Shown here one piece after another: positions 11,802 through 25,983 of a stretch of DNA of 64,000 nucleotides. Source of the stretch: Aphidius gifuensis (Eukaryota > Arthropoda > Insecta > Hymenoptera > Braconidae). Location of the stretch: the NCBI RefSeq assembly GCF_014905175.1, contig NC_057789.1, positions 30,190,555 through 30,254,554 on the forward strand, given 5' to 3'. Position 1 is the stretch's first letter; every line of letters starts with the position of its first letter. Under the pieces are notes generated by a model, which was given only the letters and a program-made list of their open reading frames with translations, was not told the origin of the DNA and ran no database searches. The translations under genes and the position numbers were made by a program.

Positions 11802-14800
11802 TTATTCCTGAATGATGTGCTACGTGCAACAACACAAAAACAATATTTGGTATTTAAGCATTAACTTAAAATTATCCACGATGCGTTAAAATTTACTGTA
11901 GAGCTTTCAAAATCGACACATCTATCCAAACTAATAAATATAAATCCCCGCGAATGATGCTCCAAGTCTGGGCAATCCGTCTCAAGCGTCCACTTTGCTT
12001 CTGGCCTCTTCTTTTACTTCTTCTACTACTTCTACTTCTTTTCATTTTTTTTTTTCTTTTTTTTTTTCACTGACAGGCATTGTTTTATTCCAACCGCGTA
12101 CCAGACACCCTCAATCCTCTTTCTTTTTTTTTTTTTCCGGTTTCACACATATACATCCACTTTTCTACACCTCAACACAGACCTGCAGCAGAGCAGAGAC
12201 AGTGCCGGGTTAGCTGGCACTCTCAACAATTTAGCCCTTATTTTCTCAAAGCCGCATCATCATTATCATTATCATCTGCATTTTTCTGCTCAACTACTAT
12301 TGTAAAAATAATGACTACTTGAATTTTAAATTCAATGTATTGATTTTTTTCATTTCCACTATCAATAGTGATTTTTTTTTTCCAGTCAAATCATTTCGAC
12401 GAGCCTAAAATTTAATATGCGGAAAAGCTCGTCCCGTGGTTTCGGCTTATTGCCAGTTTTTATATTTTTAGTCTGATCGTGGATTGTCGATAGAGAAGGG
12501 GTGTGGGGTGGGTGTATATAAAAAAAAGAGTAAAACATTGGGTACTTGGTACTATGATGGTGTTTTGGGTAAGGCTGTAGAAAAAAAAAATAAAAATGCA
12601 TGATATATACCATTAACGAGCTTGAAATGCTTCAACATCGTTTTAATATTTTTTTTTTTTTTTAATTTTGTTCGCATGGTTTTTATTTCATCGAGTCGAG
12701 TGCAACATATACGACGACAAATTTATTTATTTATTTTTTTTCTTTTTTTTTGGTAAAGGGAATGATCTACGTGGATTTCAAAAGATTGGTGGTTAATACA
12801 TATATACATATAGTCGAGTATTGTAATGCCATATATAGAAATAAATAATTTTTATTTTATTCGATTTAAAATATACTGCATTCGACAATTGGCACGTTCG
12901 TTTGCGGTTAAATTTGTTATTTAACTCGGCACATTGTGTGTGTCGTCTGGATATATATGCAACACAATGAAAACTCGAGAGCAACTGATGATGCAAGAAA
13001 ATAATAATATTGTTAGTTTGACATGATAATGCATGGTGTTTGCAATTTGCATTTGACACCAATTAAAATTCAGCATAGTACAAACATTTTTTTAAATATT
13101 AATTATCCAATTTACTATTTTTGTTGTAAAAATTTTGCTTTTTTTTTTTTTTTACATTTGTATATCATGGATATATGAATTTTATTTTCCATAAAACTAA
13201 AAATTCATTTGATAAATAATTTTAATTTATTATTATATACGCAGTACATTTTATCTATCGACAGAGATAATCTTAATTCAATTGAATCCCTCAAAAGCAT
13301 AAAGCTCAAATGTATATATATAGGTATATATAGAGTAATTTTGTCATTTAATATATATATATATGTATAATATGACTTTATGAGCACTCTCACGACGAGA
13401 AAGCACCACCAGCCACCAATTTAATAAAATGACAAATGTATATATATAATATACATATATCTATGTATGTATTTCTATGTAGTTGTTGGCCTGTTTATTA
13501 AAAAGACTATAATGAGCTCTCTATTTTGAATTTAAAAAAAAAAATTAATGTTAATTCAATTGAATGACATACTGAATAATACAAATGATAAAAATTTTAA
13601 AATATCCGAGTGACATGAAAATGTGTTTACACAAAAATAATAAATAAATAAAATGTGTACATGCATGTGCTAGAGCTGGCACGAAACACAAATCGTCATT
13701 TATCCTGTAAGCTCTGAGCGTATACATTTTAAATTGCCTGCTCTGCTGTTGGTGGTATTCATTATGCCACTCATATACACGAGACTGACGTTTTTTATTT
13801 TAGTGTATATTGTTTTATTTTAATAATTATTTAAAGCAATAAATTCATGGAAAAAAAAAAGAAAATGTAAAATGACCAAATGTGAAAAAAGAGAACATCA
13901 ACGCTTGATGTCAAGTATTTTTTTGAAAAGGGTAAAAGTGTCTTTTGAGACGTCGTCAGTCTATCCACCAACCAAACATGGCTCTTGGAAAAGTTTAAAA
14001 GTACTTGTAGTAGTAGGAGAGAGTCGAAACTTTGTCTCCAAAATTTAGAGCAGTAGCACACATCAGTATATATACATATAAAATGTCCGCGCATTCTTTA
14101 TATACATAAGCTCTATATGTACATGCTTATGATGAATTGAAATGAGGCTTATTTGACAAAAAAAAAAAAAAAAACTCTGCAAAAAAAGAGTTGGCAGTTT
14201 ACATAGACGACTAATATATAAACTTGTGCTGTTGCTTTTTGCATACACATGTTAAAGAACTCTTAATACAAATATATTGTCTCAAGAAAAAATAAAATAT
14301 ATAGATATATACTTATGTGATTTTGTGGGCGGAAAAACCATACAATAATCTTGCTCTTTCTTAAACTTTTATTTTTTTAAAAAATATCATATTCATTCAA
14401 CTATAAAATAAAATTTTTCTTGGCTTTGGCGAATACGCCCGCATCTGCTATTTTTCCATGCCATTAATGACCAACTAGAATGACCTCCATCAACGTTTTT
14501 ATGATATTTTTTTTTTTTTTCATTTCTTTCATTTTATTATTTGACTATATATATATACCAATCACTTTTCAATGGCTTCTCTATACTTGTTATTATTTTT
14601 ATTATATTATATACCACTGCTATACAATAAACATCTATATTGCTATTTCTTTTCATTATTATTATTAGTATTTTTTATTTTTTACTTTATTCAATTATTT
14701 CTTTTTCCGAATCTTTGAATAGTTTGCAAAATTTCTTTTTAATATTATAAAAAAAAAAAAAAAAAAAACAAGCAACACTTTAATGAACGCGAAAAAACAA

Positions 14801-17800
14801 AATTGCATTGTATAGTAACATGATGCCAATGCAAATTGTAAGAGGATCTCATTTTGATGCAAATCAAAGTACCATTAAATTCTAGTGGTAGAAAGAGAAA
14901 CAAATTATTATATTTATTATTCGAATTTTATTGACCAATTTAAATGATGATGCATACTGCTTATACTTGTATTAATTTAAAATATAAAAAAAATGAAATA
15001 TCAAATTTCATTGGATTTGGATTGATCGATGATTAAGTAACAACTGCAATTCAAGTTCTTGCATTAATTTTTTTTTTCATTGTGTCGAAAAAAGATACAT
15101 GTGTATGAAAATAATAATAATATATTTTATAGCTGTTTAATGTTATTTAAAATGTAGCGTATATAGAATCACTCTAGATATATGTTTATATATATGTAGA
15201 CTGATTTATTTAGACTTTTTTTTTTTTTTTGAGACCCCCGCATTGTGTGAATGGGTAAATTTATTTTTTGCCATTATAGCCACCGACTTTTATCATGGGC
15301 ATCAGCCACCCTTGCAATATTTCACAATTACGCGGCTTTATGACCAACTATAAAGATACTCTCGTGATGCGTGTTGCTTATATACATATACGCGATTCGA
15401 ATCGACTACCACCATCTTAACTTTATTTTTTTTTGATATTGTTTTCTTATTTTTATTATCATTTTAATTATTAATTATATTTTTCAAAAAGCAATACACA
15501 ATACATTAAATATTTAAAAGCAATTTTTTACAAGGCAAGCAAATTTTATTACAAAATTTTTTATTTTCTTAATTTATGAATATATAATATTTTTCTAGCG
15601 AAACAAGTGAAACATGAATTTTTAAAAAGATATATATTTTTTAAAAAATGCTTGTGACACATGCCCAAAAATAATAATGATTTTATGTCTTTTTCTTTTA
15701 AAATGTCAACACGCGAGCGTGCTACCACCAAGTCCAGTCGTGAATAATGCAAAATCCTGGTCTTATGAATTTTTATGCAAGCAAAGAGAAATACGTCGAC
15801 CACAAGTTTGTCAAACACACTGCATCCTCTGTGCGTTTTGCACGCTTTCCTATATACTTATATTGTTTTTTCTATTACTATTATGATTATTTTTTTAACA
15901 ACGTGTACTATACCTCTAATTTTTTTTTTCTTTATTTATATTTTTTGTTTGTCAACCAAGAGTGACAGGCACTGATGACAATACGTCAAACCATCACAAT
16001 ACTGCCATGTTTTCAACACGAAAAAAAGAAAAAAATTTACATTCTCATGAGTTGGTTCATCGTGATATTGTGTTGGTCTACATTTATATTTTTATAACAA
16101 GAGAGCTATATCCCCAATAGTTAGACACACACATATACTTGATCAAATCAACACTGAGAAAAAATTATACGAGATAAAAATGGAGCTAATTTAATTAATT
16201 GGAAAAAAATTAATTGAGTCTAGAGCTAATTAATATTCGTTTGAATACTAATTAAAATTTCCAATATAAAATAATCAATTTTTTCATTCTTTTTAAATCT
16301 CAATAATAATTACCATGTTGAATTTAAAAGAAAATTCATAAATTTTAATTTTTTTTTATGATTCTCGCTCTTTGCATTGGCAGATTGTCTCATTTTATTT
16401 TCAATTTTTTTTACGACTACGTTAAATTATTATTATTATAATATATAAAAGTAAAATTTTATTTATTGCTCAGCTGAAATATTTTTTACGAGTCTCAATT
16501 ATCCTTGTGAATTTCTTTTAGCAGAGAAAAGATAAAAAAAAAAAAAGAGTTAACTATATTATATATAAATTTAAGGTTTTAGTTTTTTTTTTTTTATGAT
16601 TTTTTCCTTTCTCACGAATTGTACTTTCTATATTATTGTATGTACGTACAGTTGGCATTATGATATTATATGGTGAGGGTTGAAAAGCCGTATTCAAGAT
16701 GATCAATAAAGCCCAACTGCCCTCTTTACACTAACTTGGTGATAGCAGTTTCAGAGTCCTTGCAAAGTACAAACTCAACTCAACTCAACTTGGCAAAAGA
16801 TTTGAGATTTCTTATCACTACTACCACTACTACTATATACAATAACTACAACTGCAGACTTTTGCTTTAAAGTTGGTGTGCTGTATGATGATAACCACTT
16901 GAATGTTGAACGAAAAAAAAATATCTAAACTTCCTTTTACATAAACATGTATATGCTTTACGCATATATGCTTGTGTACTTGCAACAAGAGTTTGTCTGC
17001 CAAAAGGCAAACTTTTTTATTTTATTCAAGCCAAAAGTATGTGTGTAAAGCAATGTGTTTTGTAATTGCTTTGATCAACACACAAACAATGTGTAAAGCA
17101 AAGAGTCCTCTCAGTAGAAGACTGTCTTCTTAATAATATACTGTAGGTACTTTTTCTTCTTCTTCTTCTTGCTTTTCTCTATTTAGCACTAATTGAATCA
17201 ATATCAATTACAGATTGTGCAAACATCTGATTATTTATATACCAAAAATTAAACATTATATTTATGGCTATTTTTATTTATTTATTTTACTTAGCTGCAA
17301 ATGACAATAAAAAAAAAGACAATTTGCAAGTTTTTCATTTCGTTACAGACGAATTTATTTGGTACCCTTCACAACTGTGATTATCGAAAGTCACGAAGGC
17401 GTTCAAGTCACGTCTCACAAGTTTTTTTCCCGATAGTCAGTCAGCAGTGGCAGTATAGTTACAGCCCTTTTCTCCATTTTCATCTTCTTCTTCTTGTTCT
17501 GTTTTTGATTTTGAGCTTCTCTTCTGGCCCGCACGAACCAACCAAACCGTGATTGCGTTTTCACCCATTCCCTCATTTTATCACAAAATCCATATGTATA
17601 AGTTAAAAGTGTGTGTGTGTGTGTGTATGTTTAACTGTAAATATATTTGTATTGCTGACTACGTGCTTTTGAGTTGCTTTTGTAAATATAAAACCTGTCA
17701 GTTAGTCAATGTTTATTTAGTCTACCCGGAACTTTATAGATCGAAACACGAGAGGGTCTACAAATTAGTGACAAATGAAATACATATATAATAAAAAAAA

Positions 17801-18909
17801 ATTTATCTTTATTGTAACTAAAAAAATTGATACAATTATATTTGTCGAGTGATAAATTTATGAAAATACAAATTGACACATGTACTATTATTATTTTGAC
17901 GAAAGAAAGTATATATTTCAAGTCGATATGGTAAACGAAACTGCTAACCAACCAGACATGTCCAACAACTCTCGGGTGGTCCTGCCCGGACAAAGTTTTC
18001 GACCTGTACAAACAAACGTGCATATACATTTCTCTCACACCCCCTTCATTCATTCCCCTTTTATAAAATATACACATATATATATATCCAAGCGTTTAAG
18101 TGGTATCAGTAATTACCACCACCACGTATTGGCAAACATGCTGCCATTGAGAACACGTGTGTACTAACAGTTGAGTCTGTCGTCACTTGTTATTCTTATT
18201 ATTATTATTTTACTTTTAAAAGTAAATAAATAAATCACACCAACATAAATTCATGTCATAATAATAATAAAAGTATAGTTGCAGTGGCTGTTTATTTCGA
18301 CAACCTTTGATGAAAAATTAAAAACTAAAAAAACACAAATTATCTCAACTTTTTAATTATTTTCTTTCTTAATGCATTTTTATTTTTATATATAATGGTC
18401 ATTTCATCCTCAATTTTCCAACAAGTTTACCGCGTGCTTTTTATTCAAACTTTGCTCGGGTGCACTGAGAAGCTTTACTTTCAGAGATAATAATGCCCCT
18501 CACAAAGTGTAAAAAAAAAAAAAAAAAAAACAATGATGTGCACAAAAAAGCTTTATAGCTGAAATAATAATAATGATAATTAATGAGATTAAATATATAT
18601 ATATACATACCAATCAAAAGGAAATTTAATTCACTAAGCTATGAGTAAACTAATTGTCTTGAAGTTTAAAAATGATTTGCTTTTTTCTTGTTAAACACTG
18701 GCTTTTGTTTTTTTATTTTTTTACATCACAAGACTATTTAATTTCACTATTAAATTACTCTCTAATCTACAAAAATCGACATTTAATTACAAGTTCCTGA
18801 CAGTTTAGTCTGTTATTTCGTGATTTTCTTCATTCACTTGGTTTTGTTGGATCAACATTGAAATTAGGAAAAACAAAGAATTACACAAGACACTCATTCC
18901 AACTTCCAA

Positions 18910-18928
18910 GTTTGTTTGTTTGTTTGTT
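18910..18928. repeat. (TTTG)n microsatellite
   Basis: Four to five TTTG/GTTT units, noncoding. Confidence 0.75.
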
Positions 18929-19625
18929 ATTTATTTATTTTTAGCTCAAGTAGCTATTTATTTTTTTCTCATCATTATCATTATCATGTGTTTTCCAACA
19001 ATTGTTACAATTCACATGCACAAAAACAAACAAAGCAAAAACAAGTTTTATATTGTTTTTTGTATAAAAACATGCCCGTCTTATATACATACATTTTGTA
19101 TACTCAAAATTTATTCTTATCTTTTTCTTTTTACAATTCTATAGAGAGCTGATCCTTCTTTTGGCTTGTTCTTGTTGATCAAAGACACAAATACAATAGT
19201 ATATATTTTGTTCAAGACATCGATTTTATATATTCAACATATTCTTATCTCTGTATATCCATTATTCATTACGTACTTCCGGATCCTCGTAGTTGTTTCT
19301 TCATCCCTTGGTGATGCTTGTAACGCACTTTTGCTTACAAAAAAAAAAAAAAAAGAAATAAAGACAGCTAGCGAAGGGAGTGCAGTTTTTTTTTTTTTTC
19401 TTTTTAGCTGCTTTCGTATTTCTCAGAGGAAAAGCTTTACCAGTGACTTTCTTGTTTGACTACGTGTATAACACACACACACACGTGGCAAGCTATATAT
19501 ATTTTTTTTCGCTATAAAAAATAAAAAAATAAAAAAGAATATATGAAGCGTGGTGATGGTGGCACGTTTCCTTGAAAAGAAGTTTATTGAATTACTACAT
19601 ACAGCTAGAAAAATCTCTTTCTCTC

Positions 19626-19652
19626 TCTTCTTCTTCTTCTTCTTCTTCTTCT
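19626..19652. repeat. (CTT)9-type microsatellite
   Basis: Perfect CTT/TTC run. A shorter relative lies at about 17,153-17,171. Confidence 0.85.
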
Positions 19653-21587
19653 GTATAACTGACTTTTCATTTTTATTTTACCTCAATGATCAAGTGACTT
19701 CCGTTTGCCGAATTTACGCAAAGTATAGGTCTGTTTTTGTAGAATCAACCAGGAAATGAGGAAAATAAAAAAATAAAATAAAGTAAAAGTTAAAAGTCAA
19801 TAAGAAAAGTGGGTCAAACGAGGGAAAACATAGACTTTTCATTCTTTCTTTAGCCAAAAGTGTTGAGTGAATAAGAGTTGGAAAAAAAAAAAACAAGTAA
19901 ATCAATGACAGAAACATGAGAAAAAAAATAAAATAAAATAAATAAATAAATAAAATGACAAACTTGATACATCAAACACAAAATCTGTAATCGACCGATT
20001 TCTTAAGACACCAAAAAAATAAAAATAAATAAATAAATAAATTCATGTAAGCAGCTTATGTTCTTTCTTTGCTTTGGCAACATTTCGCAGATTGCTTGGA
20101 AAATTTAAAGTCAAGTTTTCAAATAAAGAATACTTGGAAAACGTCTTTATTTTTATTTTATTTTTCCAAATATATACCTATATATATAGCCACAGATGCT
20201 CCAATTGGTTTTTCCATGAATGTGATAAATTGTGCAACAAAAATAAAATGGAATACGACGAATCATTGTAAATGTTTCAATTTCTTTTTAGCCTTTAAAC
20301 GTTTTCTTCAAATAGACTGTTGTTTTAGACATCTATATCTTACAATTTCCATGACTTTTTGATTCAACATATAGCTTTTCAAAATTCGTTTATTCGTTGC
20401 AGCAATCTATATATTTTTTTTCCATTAATAATAATAATAATAATAAATATTTAATAACTCATGAAAATTTAATAATTTAGATGATCTTTATCGAAAAAAG
20501 TATTATCTCTGATATCAAATGATCTTCAGGTCTGTGGTGGTTGCGTTGGTATTTCATCGATATACTCTTGAATGCACTTGGCGTTTCGTAATTTTCGAAG
20601 CAAAGTGGCACGCCTCATCATCATGGTCGATCGAGCGCGTCGAGAGTATTAATAAAGTCATTCTGCGCCACCGACAAACGAAAAAATAAAGATTCTGAGG
20701 GATATTTTTTTTTTTTTGTAATAAAACCAAGGGAATATATATTTCTGTTTTTCATCTATCTATCCACCCACCCACACATTTATTTTATGAAAAAAAAAAA
20801 AAACTTGAAGAAAATAATTATTTTTTACATGCGGCTAATTTAGTAATACAATATTGGCCGGCATCATGATGATGAACAATATACATGTAAATATAAATTT
20901 ATTATTTAATACTGAAATAAATATTAAAGTGTTGCCTGTTGAAATAAAATATCCATCATTTTTTTATGATCGTAAATAATTCAGATAGCATGGCTATCAC
21001 AATGTATAGCTTGTGAATTGAGAATCTTGGATTTATCGTTGACGTTTCTCGCATCGCCACACTTTTATTTCAACCGTCGATTGTGTCCACTGCTATCTTT
21101 TCTATATATTTTTTATTTTTTATAAATTGGTAGTAGCTAGCTAGCTAGTTGGCTGACTGGCTTTACTGCACAAAAAATATATCATATATATTATATATAT
21201 TTTCGATTGCATGTGTCGATATGTCGTTTATCATATATGATTTGTTTTTTTATTTTTTCTTCTTCTCTTTGTCTTTATCTCGTATTAAAGTGTAGGTGGT
21301 ACTAAAGTGTCAGGGATCGACTGGCGACTCTAGAAAATTAATTGTCGTCCTGTTGAAAATTTACGAGACAAACAACAGTCAGCATCAACGAACGAGACGC
21401 ATAAAATCGTAATCAAATTACAGGATCCATTAGATTGTTTTATTATATACATATTATAGTAGCAGTATAGCAGTAGCAATATATATATAAAACAATCCAT
21501 TTATAAATTTAATCTTTATCAAACTCGTATTATATTTTGTTTTAAATAATTCAACTATCTAACATGTTGACAATATTATTCATGTTC

Positions 21588-21622
<35 letters not shown>
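21588..21622. repeat. (AAT)11 microsatellite
   Basis: Eleven perfect AAT units plus AA. A related run lies at 23,233-23,258. Confidence 0.9.
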
Positions 21623-21964
21623 GTAAATTATAAATAAACAAAATAAAGTTAAAATACCTCGAGTGATGCCGAAGAAAGCAACTCGTTGGGACATAGATAA
21701 AGGGTGCTGCTGCTGCTGCTCGGAAACTCGACGTTATCCAATATGTATCATCCCTTTTGAATAAACCCTTTACTGAATCAACGACATTTTAATCATACAT
21801 CGTACATCACAACTATATATATATAACATTAACGAACGAACCTACGATGAGTATAATCAGAATTATGCTTTTGTGTTAGATACGCAGTAAAGACGACAAT
21901 TTGCATTTAAACGCGAAAGGCACATCATAGCAGCACCCCTTTCTTTATTTTCTCAGCTACATCT

Positions 21965-21988
21965 TTCCTTCCTTCCTTCCTTCCTTCC
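21965..21988. repeat. (TTCC)n microsatellite
   Basis: About six TTCC units, then a degenerate GCTCTTCCTTCC tail. Confidence 0.85.
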
Positions 21989-22872
21989 GCTCTTCCTTCC
22001 TACATTTTATACTCCATCTTTATTTGTCTCTTACTTACTATAGCTATATAGTGAATAGCTTACTGACTCACTCAATATTTTTTATTTTCCAATGAACCAT
22101 CATGACATAAATTCTCATGAGAGTCCCATCGTCTATCCACTTTGCATACTTGAGCCAAGCCGATTTCCGTGTGCCAATTTCAATTTTTTAATATACATAT
22201 ATACATATGAAACGGCTATTTACTATATTTATTATCTCTTTTTATAAATATACATATATATTGTAATAATGATCGGATAGACATTCATGATGTTTTTTTA
22301 TGACTATATCATCAACTGTGGATCAATGAAAATTTAATAGCTTAAATTATATCGCGCGTGTCTGATGGATCTTGTACATGAATTAATAGCATTTAAAGTG
22401 AATTGATTGCTTGAGGCTACAACAACAACTCTTGCTTAATATATTAATGTCTGTAATATCTGAGATATCCATGTTATATGCAAATTGTTTGATGGTTGTG
22501 AATTTCCGGTGCAGCATATAAAACTGACCGTAAGTTTAATTTCATACTGTATACATATATTCAAGTTGTCATATTATATCAAACACCTGTGTAAACAATT
22601 AAAAAACTCAAGATACATTTAAGAAAGTTATCATTTTATAATTCAAGTACTTTTATGAAATTGAAGCAATTATAAAATTCACTCAATTGCAAGTAAGAGA
22701 GAGAGAGAGATAGGCTATGTAAACTTTTGACAAACTCGAAAGATATTTCTCATCTCTCATCTACTCATTTGTATAATGTATATATATGAAACTTTTGCTG
22801 AATTGACACAGAGTCAAGAGGTTAAGCTGCGGTGGTGGTGCAGTGCTTTGCCACACCATCAAATATCAAATA

Positions 22873-22890
22873 CGTCGTCGTCGTCGTCGT
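22873..22890. repeat. (CGT)6 microsatellite
   Basis: Six CGT units, unusual in this A+T-rich background because every unit carries a CpG. Confidence 0.85.
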
Positions 22891-23010
22891 CTCTCTAGCG
22901 TTGAGTTTATAAAGGACGTTTTAATGAATAATCTAACGTCACATGTATGAAAAGGTATAGTGAGCTCATCTCATTTATTCTCATATACCTTCAATGCATA
23001 ATATATATAT

Positions 23011-23034
23011 ATTTTATTTTATTTTATTTTATTA
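23011..23034. repeat. (ATTTT)n pentanucleotide repeat
   Basis: Four ATTTT units and a partial one. The complementary AAAAT form occurs at 30,127-30,155. Confidence 0.85.
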
Positions 23035-25920
23035 TATTATATTTCCTTGCTAAAATCACTTTTGCATATTTTGAATCTTTTGTGGTGACATGCTAATTCA
23101 CATTGCACACCTGATATTTAACAAAATGCTTTGGATCAACACAATGAATTTACATGAATACATATATTTTGGCGACTGTTGAAATTTTAGACACAATTCG
23201 CATTGTTAATCCAGTATTTTTAAATAATTTTGTAATAATAATAATAATAATAATAATATGATAAATTAATCTCTTTCTATCGTTGACTGACCATAAAAAT
23301 TTGCATATTAATTGTATATTTAAAAGTTTGCTTCTCCATTATTGTCTTAAGAAGAAAAAGAAGAAAAAGTAAAGGGATCAAAATTAAAATATATTCGAGT
23401 CAACTCTTTTCTATTAAAACTTGCTTATAAATTTTGTAAAAAAAAAAAAAAAGTTTGTTCATCAATTTTCACCCTACAATTATCAGCTTTTATTGTCAAT
23501 AATTTATTTTTTTTTTTTTGCAAAATTGAAATTATTATTTGTGTGCTTTATCTTAACGTCTTTGTTTTCCCATGGGTTGCTCTTTCAAGTTTAATGGCCA
23601 ATCGATTTACAGACAATTTTTTCTACTTTTCTCAGTATAAAATAGTGAACACCTTATATTTATAACAGATAAAAAAAAATAAAATACGTGTTTTTTATCG
23701 TCCTACTAATATTTATATATATTTTCCAAAATTACTGACCTGCAGTCTTTCAAGGATTCCTATAATGTATGTTTTATTTTTTTACCAAGATCACCTTTCT
23801 TTGTTTAAAGTCTGCTACCAATTTATAGCTGCATTTTTATTTTTATTTCCTGGCCACATTTTATTTGGATCAATTGCACTGTTAACAAAAGATAACTATA
23901 TTTCAATGAAATCTTATGATCATCAGCCAAAAGCTTTCCAATGAAAAAAAAAATATTGATAAAAAACCAAAAAATCCTAAAATACGAAAAAAAAAAAAAA
24001 AAAGTGATTGTATTTCAATTGGATCACCTATACATGTACGTATATATACAAAAAGTTTGACACCTATGTCCCTCATGTCAGTCAGTCCATTGGGATTATC
24101 GAGTGTGCGTGGGCCACGTTGATTCACATGGGAAATAGTCACAGTCTAGCATGGCCCTTTCTATACTCACATCGAAACTCCAACAAGATGTCAAGAAATA
24201 TACGTTAACTTTTAGAGAACTAGTCGAAAAAAATGAGCAACTATATAGTTTTTGATTTTTCCAGAGAGAAGCAATAGTATTAGTTTTTTTTTATTTTATT
24301 TGTTTGTCTTTTGTCTTTGACTGCAAGCTCGGTTTACGTATACATATATTATTGTAGACAAAACATTTGTAAGTTGACTGTTTTTCTTGAATTTTCAATG
24401 CAAACTTGAAAACTAGTTTTTCATTAAATAGAAAATTCGTCTGCAGACTTGAATAATTAAAAATGAAAAAAGTTTTTGAAAATTAAATATAAAGTTGGCT
24501 AATTTATTTATGTGCATTTAAGATTACACAAACATACTATATATTTATTTGGGAATTCGATGATCAAATGCTTCAAGTATAATCTCAAAAGACACCAACG
24601 AAAACTTGAAAAATAAAAAATAAAATAGCTACAATGTAGCGAGCTTATTTGGCATGATTAAATGCTGTAATAATTCAAGACACTGACACAGTGATATTTT
24701 ATAAGATTCTCGCCTCTAGCGACCAGTGTTTTGCTCTTCTTCTTCTTTTTCTTTCCCTTTCCAACAAATGAAAATACGCGTATAATGCACGGAAAGGCTA
24801 GTAAAATAAAGAAAGAAAAAAAAAGGAAGGAAGAAATAAAATGGAATAAAAGAGGGTTAAAAGTAAAGTAAAGTAAAGGAAACCAAGCCAAGTCTCTGTA
24901 TGGTAGTCGAGAAGAGTCGAATCTCCAAGGAGTTTGAACAAACTTGACGGTATTCCATGCACGTATCATCGCCCTCTTCTTTCCTTGCACCCTCTATTTT
25001 ATTTTTTTTTGCCTTTACAGTTATATATAGCAATTCACCTTCTTGCTTTATTTCGATCCATTCGTACAAAACTATATTCTCTTTTTTTTTTTTTTTTTTT
25101 TCCATCTTTGGGAGGGCTGAGTGTGCATCGAATGCTGCCGCCCTTCAAAATTTACTATATACTCTATAGTAATGTCTCTCTTTCGCTCTCTGGAGAATTG
25201 CTAAAAATATCTTGCACTTACTTAACTATATGCAAACTTGCAAGCTCCAATTTTAGCCAAAAATATTGACTTGATAATTATTACTTTTATAATTTTTTTT
25301 CCATTTTGAATCTATATTGTTTTTTATTATTTCAATTCATTTGTGATTAATGATTATTAAAAAAGTTGAGAAAGTAGTAAATGGTGACAATATACATTTA
25401 GCCAAAAATTAGAGTCACGTGATTAATACTGATAAAAAAAAAGCTGTGAGGTAAAATAAAAAGCTGATGAATCTTACAGTCAGAGCATTAAATTGTAGAC
25501 GTTTAAATTAACAATTTATTAAATGCAAGTAACGAATGGTCTTTCCGGTGCACATGGTTACATTTTTAAAAATTAATGTTAAATAAACTATGCTATGGAT
25601 CACATAACATTTTATCTGAACTTTAAACTGCGTAAAAGTATAAAACTTTTTACAGAAAAAAATTAATATTAATACATATACATGTATATCAGTCTGCTTT
25701 ATTAATATTTTCATCATTAAAATCATAATTATAATAAACAGTTTAAAAGTGACAGAATTTGTTAATTTTATACATCAACATATCAACAACAATACCTTTT
25801 TACCACATGTTCTAATAATAATAAAAATACAATTCAAAATAATTTTATGCATTACATGTATGCCACCACACTCTACACCACACATAGCTTACACTAAAAT
25901 TTCCACTTTTAGTTGGCTCT

Positions 25921-25983
25921 CTCTCTTTTTGTTTTACATTTTCCTTGTTTGTCTCGTTTAATTATTATTACATACAGGTATAT
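25921..25983 (+). other. Second candidate recursive-splicing site
   Basis: A strong pyrimidine tract (CTCTCTTTTTG at 25,921 onward, then TTTTCCTTGTTTGTCTCG) leads to TACATACAG|GTATAT. The acceptor AG ends at 25,977 and GT starts at 25,978. The acceptor half is good. The donor half GTATAT is weaker than GTAAGT. With the 11,795 site it would cut a 3.2-32.1 kb intron into segments of about 8.6, 14.2 and 6.1 kb. Confidence 0.4.
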
